NCBI RefSeq assembly: GCF_905147045.1
Contig: NC_065893.1
Location: 1,550,001 to 1,614,000 of the forward strand
Direction of reading: 5' to 3'
Length of the DNA: 64,000 nucleotides
DNA from: Nymphalis io
Taxonomy: Eukaryota; Arthropoda; Insecta; Lepidoptera; Nymphalidae
Below the pieces are notes generated by a model, which ran no database searches, was not told where the DNA came from, and was given only the letters and a program-made list of their open reading frames with translations. The position numbers and the translations under genes are program-made. This document shows positions 57,390 to 64,000 of this stretch, in pieces. Within the stretch, counting starts at the first letter, position 1. Every line of letters starts with the position of its first letter.

Positions 57390-57949
57390 ATTTATTTAAA
57401 ATAACATATTTTTTTTTATAAAAACTTAAAATATAATTCCTTCTTATAACTTAGGATAATATATTGAAGCCTATGGTTTGACTTAGCTAGTTGTCATATA
57501 CGAATTATATTATAGCCTTCGCAAGTTCTAAAGCTGTAAATTCTGCTTTTATTTTTCCGAAAATTTGGCTTGCTGAAACTAGTCATCGAACATAGGGCTC
57601 TTCCATGAATGTTTTAGTATGTACTTAATCGTTTGAGGTATGTTTATCAAATTTGGAGCACATATGTATCTCGCAAGTCTCAATGTATAAGCTAAATTTG
57701 ACATGTTTATGCTTAAAATTTTTTTGAGTGATGAAGGGGTCAAAAGTTGCTTCAATTGGTTCGTGTAATATTATACATGGTGCTGCTCGCCAGTTCTGTT
57801 ATGTTGAACTTGGCTTGACACGCTACCGCGTGTCTAGATATACTAAATTTCAGGTTAATATGATTACGATTACGACTATGACTTACGTTACTCTATTTAT
57901 TATTATTATCCGACCTTGTCCTATGAGCTATAAGTAATTCTTTATGCCG
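57390..57949. other. Unrecognised DNA
   Basis: The frame at 57728-57937 lies directly upstream of the LINE 3' end but shows no recognisable reverse transcriptase sequence. Confidence 0.4.
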
Positions 57950-58076
57950 TTGGTTTCCTGGAAGAGATCGCTATGTCGCGATAAGGTCGCCAAAGTTGTA
58001 TGCTACTCATAATTAGGTTGTACCCATGTTTTGTAAAGTTTTAAATCTTTATGGTGTACAATAATGTATAAATAAC
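57950..58076 (+). mobile_element. LINE 3'-end fragment (CR1/Jockey-like)
   Basis: TCCTGGAAGAGATCGCTATG, GCGATAAGGTCGCC and GGTGTACAATAATGTATAAATAA parallel the fragment at 30031. Confidence 0.65.
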
Positions 58077-58136
58077 TATAGGCCAAACTCTATAAATATA
58101 ACGCAATTGAAATCATCGAAATATTTAAATTTACGG

Positions 58137-58312
58137 GTAAGCCAGTGTGACTACAGGCACAAGGGACATAACATCTTAGTTCCTTAACTAACTTTCCTTA
58201 TGGAAGGGTTAATATTTCTTAAAGTAAATATCTGTGACTATGGTAACCATCATGTGGAACATTTGCCCGTCTGCCTAACTATTTATTAAAAATACTTAAA
58301 ATATTGATTGAT
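58137..58312 (-). repeat. Family A, old partial copy
   Basis: AAGCCAGTGTGACTACAGGCAC, GGGACATAACATCTTAGTTCC and the GTCTGCCTAACTATTTATTAAAA end; the middle is rearranged. Confidence 0.7.
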
Positions 58313-58369
58313 ATCATTGCTTGTTGTTTAAAAAAAAAATATGGTTACTTACTACAAATAACTTATACA

Positions 58370-59045
58370 TATAAGCCCACGGATGCTTCTTCTACCGGGA
58401 TTAAATAATAAAAACTAAAAAAACACTTCGGTTTCGTCCTGGCTTCGCTAGGGCAGAATAATAGTTAATATAAATCATTTATATCGTAATACATATAACG
58501 TTAGTAAATATCCCAGTGGGAATGTTTTTTTCTGACACATCTTCAACATTTATCGCCATATTTCAGCTAATTTTCACAAAAAACTGAATTAATTATACAC
58601 CTAAACCTTCATCGTGAATCAATCCGTCTATTTGTCAAAATCGTAAGGAAATCCGTACCGTAGTTTTTGAGTTTATCACGTTCAGACATACAGACACTGG
58701 TGGTAGAGCTTTGTGCAAGCTCGTCTGGGTAGGTACCATCCACTCATCAGATATTCTACCGCAAAACAGCAGTACTTAGTATTGTTGTGTTGCAGTTTGA
58801 AGGGTGAGTGAGCCAGTGTAATTACAGGCACAAGGGACATAACATCTTAGTTCACCGAGGTTGGTGGCGCATTGATGACGTAAGCGATGGTTAACATTTC
58901 TTACACTGCCAATGTTTATGGGCGTTGATGACCACTTACCATCAGGTGGCCCATATGCTCGTCCGCCTTCCTATTCTATAAAAAAAGACTTAAAGACGCG
59001 GCGGGGGACTTTGTTTTATATATTTTGTTTTATATGTAGTGCAGT
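58370..59045 (+). repeat. Unclassified dispersed repeat interrupted by family A
   Basis: TCGTCCTGGCTTCGC and TCCGTACCGTAGTTTTTGAG, then GTTCAGACATACAGAC, break off at 58694. After the family A copy the text resumes GACGCGGCGGGGGACTTTG and TTTTATATGTAGTG. These are familiar pieces of one lepidopteran dispersed repeat whose class I cannot give. Confidence 0.45.
58695..58986 (-). repeat. Family A SINE-like repeat, full length
   Basis: Head to A tract complete. It sits in another repeat and lies tail to tail with the copy at 59289, about 300 bases away. Confidence 0.87.
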
Positions 59046-59288
59046 AAAGCAAAAATCAATCTGTTAAAACTTACGTCTACGATGACGAATTGCTAATTGC
59101 TTAAAACAATAAAAATGACCCTAATTATGATAGTATACAGATTCAATTTGCAATAAACGATAATATTTTTTATAAGATATTCTAAGGAGAAAACCCAAAT
59201 ATTAGTACTGCAAATATTATTAGATTAAGATAACGAAGGCAAGTCTAATGTAAATTGGATTCAGATTCATACTAAGATACATGGTAAA

Positions 59289-59586
59289 TTTTTTTTTTTT
59301 TTTATAGAATAGGAAGGCGGACGAGCATATGGGCCACCTGATGGTAAGTGGTCACCAACGCTCTTAGACATTAGCATTGTAAGAAATGTCAACCATCGCT
59401 TACATATCCAATGCGCCACCAACCTTGGGAACTAAGATTTTATGTCCCTTGTGCCTGTAATTACACTGGCTCACTCACCCTTCAAACCGGAACACAACAA
59501 TATCAAGTATTGCTGTTTTGCGGTAGAATATCTGATGAGTGGGTGGTACCTACCCAGACGAGCTTGCACAAAGCCCTACCACCAGT
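59289..59586 (+). repeat. Family A SINE-like repeat, full length (inverted)
   Basis: Nearly identical to the copy at 3454. A shared ATGGTA on both sides (59281-59286 and 59587-59592 region) may be a short target duplication. Confidence 0.87.
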
Positions 59587-59984
59587 AATGGTATTAAAAT
59601 CCCTTTGTCGTTGCAGTTTACATAATCGAATCTTTGAAATAAGACGACCAAACTCGCTTACTTTCTTGACTTCATATAATATTTTGTTATAAAACATTTC
59701 GATTTGAGAATATTATTTTAACTTCCTATTTAATATTATGAATGCAAAAGTGAGTTTGTTTGTTACGCTATCACGTCTTTATTACTTAATAATCATTTAC
59801 ATACCCGTTGTCAGGGTTACAGGAAAGGACACATGTCACCTAACCCTTACATACAAAGTAACTTTTAAATATTAAGATGTTAAGTACTTCACTTACATTG
59901 AATGTCATTATGTGGTGCGGAGCTAGTATTGGAGCTAATGAGCCATATACTAACATATGTAATAATATGTATGTAATAACTAAG
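59587..59984. other. AT-rich DNA; family E-like end
   Basis: At about 59738-59780 AATGCAAAAGTGAGTTTGTTTGTTACGC, read in two parts, resembles the end of family E. Nothing else recognised. Confidence 0.4.
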
Positions 59985-60109
59985 GCTAAGGCCTCCTCTC
60001 CCTTTTTGAAAAGAAGGTTTTGGAGCTTATTCCACCACGCTGCTCCAATGCTGGTTGGTGGAATACACATGTTGCAGAATTTCAGTGAAATACGACACAT
60101 ACAGGCTTC
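59985..60109 (-). mobile_element. Family M SINE, internal fragment
   Basis: CTAAGGCCTCCTCTCCC to TCAGTGAAATACGACACA; both ends are missing. Confidence 0.8.
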
Positions 60110-60130
60110 ATATTTATTTACCTATACATT

Positions 60131-60409
60131 TATAGTATAGGTAGGTGGACGAGCATATGGGCCATCTGATGGTAAGTGGTCACCAACGCCCATATACATT
60201 GGCACTGAAAGAAATGTTAACCATTGCTTACATCGCCAATGCGACACCAACCTTGGGAACTAAGATGCTATGTCTCTTGTGCCTGTAATTACGCTGGCTC
60301 ACTCACCCTTCAAACCGGAACACAACAATACCAAGTACTGCTGTTTTGCGGTAGAATATCTGATGAGTGGGTGGTACCTACCCAGCTTGCACAAAGCCCT
60401 ACCACAAGT
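60131..60409 (+). repeat. Family A SINE-like repeat
   Basis: From TATAGTATAGGTAGGTGGACG to CCCTACCACAAGT. The T tract is lost and CAGACGAGC is partly deleted. Confidence 0.85.
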
Positions 60410-61610
60410 AGATTATTTTATTATAATAACTCGGGTTATTATAATAACTACGTGATCGTCAAAAGGATAGGTCCAATAACTAGATGGATGTCACTGTCAC
60501 TCAGCGATTTCAATTATAAACCAAATACGGAAATACGGTTGTGAGATAATAAATATTCTAACGGAACTGGCACCCTTCTGGTACAGAAAATATTGAAAGA
60601 ACTTAACTATCACGCAGTCCACATCATGAGGCGGTATTAGATTAAAACTTTTGTTTGATATAGATTTTGAAAATAAGGAAGAGGTAAAAATAATGCTCAT
60701 TAAATAAGGATCCCAAATCCATCATTCTAAACGTCACGTTCAATTCAGTGAGTGAAGGCGCAGATTAAAATAAACAAAAAAAAACGAGATACAGATAATA
60801 AATGATACTTAAATTGATTGACATTTAAATCAACGATAAATAAGTTCCGAAAAAAAAAAATACAATAGATGTATAAACTGACCTATAATATGAAAACCAC
60901 TTGTTGAGTCGTAGTATCGTGTGCCCATCTCTATATGTCAAATTCTTGTTTTTTCCTTTATTTAAAACTGGTGTTGCCCGTGAATACACTTTACAATCGA
61001 CCATTCAATATTAGAAATGTTTCGAGAAATATATGATTTATGATGGTAACTTATAAATGCCCTAAATAAATAAATAAATAAACAAGGAAAATATTTCATT
61101 TTGGCAATAAAAAAAATGGATAGTATGAAGTAATGATGGACGCAGACCTTTGTATATTAGTAAGGTTTAGTACAAATTAAGGCCAAGATAATACGATAGG
61201 CGTAATGATCTCTGTAAGTCTACAATGAATAGGTAAAGACTTATAATTAAGCCTTTTGTCAACGGGACACTCAGATTATTCGACTCTGGTTGTCCCGTAA
61301 ACAAGCTTCGGGAACTACTTAGGAATTGTTGTTTATTTTTTATTTATTTAGCAAAACTGATTAGATGGTACATAAAAGAATTAATAAGAGCTAATGAATT
61401 AATTGTTTTCTTCTAGATGCAAACACAGCATGCAAAAGTATAAAAGTAATTTTAACACACTAGCGTTAAAGTTAATTTTACTTTACTAGCAAAATAATAT
61501 AGTAATTTTGTAATTCACATTTTAAGCAATATGAAAAAAGAGAAATCATTATAATAAAGAATTAAAGGTGACTATAAAATACTGTTGAGGATGATATAAT
61601 TTCTGTTGAT
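60410..61610. other. AT-rich DNA with no recognised gene
   Basis: A short (AAAT)n run is at about 61063-61083. Nothing else recognised. Confidence 0.5.
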
Positions 61611-61621
61611 TTATAATAAAA
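61611..61621. repeat. LINE target-site duplication, left
   Basis: TTATAATAAAA matches 62370-62380 exactly. Confidence 0.9.
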
Positions 61622-62369
61622 TGTCATCATAGCAGAGTCGCTGGAACAACTCACCGAAATGCTGCGTAGCCTAGGCGAGTCTTCCCGGTGTGTCGGTCTC
61701 GGTATGAACTTGGACAAGACCAAGGTCATGTTCAATAGGCATGTCGTGCCGGGACCGATATGATAAGTTGTTAGTGAATATACCTACCTAGGACAGATAA
61801 TACAAGTCGGTAGGAACAACTTCGAGAAGGAAGCCGATCGAAGAATTCGCTTGGGATGGGCAGCATTTGGCAACCTTCGTCAAGTCCTCAAGTCGTCTAT
61901 ACCGCAATGTTTGAAGACGAAAGTCTTCAACCAATGCGTCTTGCCTGCCATGACATACGGTGCCGAAACGTGGACACTAACTGCGGGACTAGTCCACAAA
62001 TTCAAAGTCGCTCAGCGTACTATGGAGCGAGATATGCTCGGAGTATCTTTGAAGGATAAGATCAGAAATGAGATTATCCGGAAAAGAACCGGAGTCACCG
62101 ACATAGCTTGCAAAATTAGCAGACTGAAGTGGCAGTGGGCTGGTCACGTATGTCGTAGGACCGATGGCCGTTGGAGCAGACGAGTCCTAGAGTGGAGACC
62201 GCGAATCGGCAAGCGCAGCGTGGGGCGCCCTCCAGCCAGGTGGACCGACGACCTTAAGAAGGTGGCGGGCACCAACTGGATGCGGAAGGCGGAGGACAGG
62301 GAGCTTTGGCGCACCTTGGGAGAGGCCTATGTTCAGCAGTGGACAACGATTGGCTGTTGATTGATTTGA
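61622..62369 (+). pseudogene. 5'-truncated RTE LINE copy, disrupted
   Basis: It starts in the reverse transcriptase just after FADD (residue about 744 of the full element) and runs to the TTGA tail. Nearly identical to the complete element at 10319. At about 61764-61769 eight codons are replaced by TGA TAA (net loss of 18 bases, frame kept), so any translation stops; downstream an open frame of 169 codons remains from 61851 to 62360. Dead on arrival, as usual for 5'-truncated copies; it lacks endonuclease and catalytic motifs. Confidence 0.92.
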
Positions 62370-62380
62370 TTATAATAAAA

Positions 62381-62713
62381 CTTTTATTACAATACTAGCT
62401 CTGTCCTCGCTTTCATCGCATATAACTTTAAGAAATCACTAAGAGCAGACTTATAGTATTTCAGTATATACAACATTTTTAATTTATTGTTTTACGGTTA
62501 TATGGTTTATTATAAGTATGTATTGGTTGTCCAACACTTAAAGATTTTATTTCGGCCGAACTAAAGCTGAAGAGTTTCTTCAGCTTTATAATATTATTAT
62601 AGATTACTAAATCCTTATTTACTTGGGACGCGGTAAGTCGTTTGATACATCGAATATCAAATTAAATGATACGTGCTACTGTTTCAATCTTTTTTAATAC
62701 GTTATATATCCGT
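62381..62713. other. AT-rich DNA with no recognised gene
   Basis: No feature recognised apart from the second copy of the LINE target duplication ending at 62380. Confidence 0.5.
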
Positions 62714-62951
62714 ACCGTAACAGCCTGTGAATGTCCCACTGCTGGGCTAAAGACCTCCTCTCCTCTTTTTGAGAAGAAGGTTTGGAGCTAATTCCACCAC
62801 GCTGCTCCAATGCGGGTTGGTGGAATACACATGTGGCAGAATTTCAGTGAAATTAGACACATGCAGGTTTCCTCACGATGTTTTCCTTCACCGTAAAGCA
62901 CGAGATGAATTATAATCACAAATTAAGCACATGAAAATTCAGTGGTGCTTG
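62714..62951 (-). mobile_element. Family M SINE, 5'-truncated
   Basis: ACCGTAACAGCC to TTCAGTGGTGCTTG, then it breaks off before box B. Flanked by a T tract on the right. Confidence 0.85.
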
Positions 62952-63370
62952 AATTTTTTTTAAATGGTAATTTCATCGGTCAGGTGTTCATTAAAATACT
63001 AAAGGCGAAGTTACAAAAGGGATGAAACAAACACATTCACACGCATTTTCCCAAAGTGTATCTCATGAATACGAACCGAATGAGATCACCGATCACATTA
63101 GGGGAGGCTTTGACGGTAATTGTCGCGAGTGTAATTAATCGGGGCGTAGCTCTAGGGGTTGACGGATGATTAATTTTGTTGAACGGATTCCTTTCCAGGT
63201 GTGAGGGCAATAAACAAACAAACGATCGTGACAAAGGAACGAGGAACTGAAATGTGACAAGCTTTAAATGGCGTTTAGTTTACATTTGGCTTTACTTGTT
63301 CAATAAAGTGCTCCTGCTAATATAAGCGTTAGTTAGCGGGCAGTTATTTTGTAATCGCAGACAGAAAGAC
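62952..63370. promoter_or_regulatory. G+C-richer non-coding island, possible regulatory element
   Basis: From about 63040 to 63350 composition is balanced, with GTGTAATTAATCGGGGCG and GGATGATTAATTTTG (homeodomain-like TTAATT/TAATTA cores). No repeat family and no coding frame. Candidate conserved element only. Confidence 0.22.
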
Positions 63371-63469
63371 TTTTTGTGTATTTTTGTATTTATAAATCAA
63401 ATTTTTCAACTATTTTTTAATGATTTAAATTTCAAAGAAAAGGATTCAAGAACAAGCACAAAGTTAATT

Positions 63470-63560
63470 CTAACTTCCAGAGTCTGGGCTGCTACTGAAA
63501 ACATTTCCACAGAAAACCCAATCACCTTTTTATTGTCCCGACTTGGGGTTGGAACTATCA
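63470..63560 (-). mobile_element. Family D SINE, internal fragment
   Basis: TTCCAGAGTCTGGGCTGCTAC, CAGAAAACCCAATCACCTTTT and CCCGACTTGGGGTTGGAACTA follow the family D body into box B, diverged. Confidence 0.65.
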
Positions 63561-64000
63561 AACCATCAAAGCAGTCAAATTATTAGTAATACAGGGTTAC
63601 AGGGTAATATGTCACGATCCTTTTAAAGGGTTATAGTTCAGGACAATAGCTATCAAATGACCCCCAAAATGCTTATGCAAAAGTGTATCGTTTTCGAGTT
63701 ATTAATTTTTTAATATTTTTTTTATTTAAAGGATGTTTGAGATTCTAAAATTCAATAAAAAAAAAATCAACGTATTTTCCCTATTTTTTTTTGTATTTCT
63801 TGCTAGGGTACATCCTAGTTAATAATAACCAGTTATAAAACAAAAACAATCTTCAAGCATTTTTAAATTACAGATCCAAAACTGTACAACTTTTCGATTT
63901 TTAATTTTGATTCTTTAAGTTACTCGCAATTTTTTTGTAAAAATCACTATGGCTCTTATCGTGCGGATCATTTTAAAAACATCTGCGTTTCCTTAGCTAT
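63561..64000. other. Unclassified DNA at the window edge
   Basis: AT-rich with a repeated flavour (ATCGTTTTCGAGTTATTAATT, long T and A tracts). It may be a transposon reaching beyond the window. Not recognised. Confidence 0.3.

Noticed and set aside
2877..60409. Regularly similar repeats considered as a CRISPR-like or satellite array
   Set aside because: Copies are dispersed, in both orientations, with A-tract tails; they are retroposons in a eukaryotic genome.

Overview
The window looks like AT-rich nuclear DNA from a lepidopteran insect, probably a butterfly. The evidence is the repeat content: many copies of a Metulj-like tRNA-derived SINE, a roughly 290-bp poly(A)-tailed repeat that I recognise as widespread in Lepidoptera, a compact single-ORF RTE-type LINE, and LINE 3' ends of a kind familiar from moth and butterfly genomes. 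The species cannot be named from the sequence. I found no convincing host protein-coding gene, rRNA gene or tRNA gene. The window reads as a gene desert or part of a very long intron.

The only long intact coding region is a complete RTE-type non-LTR retrotransposon on the minus strand (about 10319-13484, ORF of 994 codons). It carries apurinic-like endonuclease and reverse transcriptase motifs, a (TTGA)n tail and a perfect 11-bp target-site duplication. It landed inside an older copy of the 290-bp repeat (family A). A second, 5'-truncated copy of the same LINE lies at 61622-62369 (plus strand), also with an 11-bp duplication. It has an indel that introduces two adjacent stop codons.

The rest is a patchwork of short retroposons in AT-rich unique DNA. 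Four families dominate: M (Metulj-like SINE, boxes A and B clear), A (poly(A)-tailed SINE-like repeat, no clear tRNA head), C (tRNA-headed SINE with a TAA-rich tail) and D (tRNA-headed SINE of about 360 bp). Several copies keep perfect 9-11 bp target-site duplications, and four A copies give an identical 59-residue translation, so mobilisation was probably recent. Nesting is common: LINE in A, M in A (twice), and A in another repeat.

Points outside the ordinary repeat catalogue are: two perfect fold-back palindromes with the same 5-nt spacer (10044-10088, 22993-23053) and a near-perfect one (5832-5879); an 18-nt perfect tRNA-Lys primer-binding site marking a relic LTR element (20726-20743); a diverged 135-bp local duplication (34888-35022 and 35543-35677); a 112-bp element with 17-bp terminal inverted repeats next to a tandem 31-bp duplication (50023-50198); and splice-like signals carried by the antisense strand of family A. 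I did not find an undescribed multi-gene system. All family assignments rest on reading the sequence and general knowledge; no database was searched.
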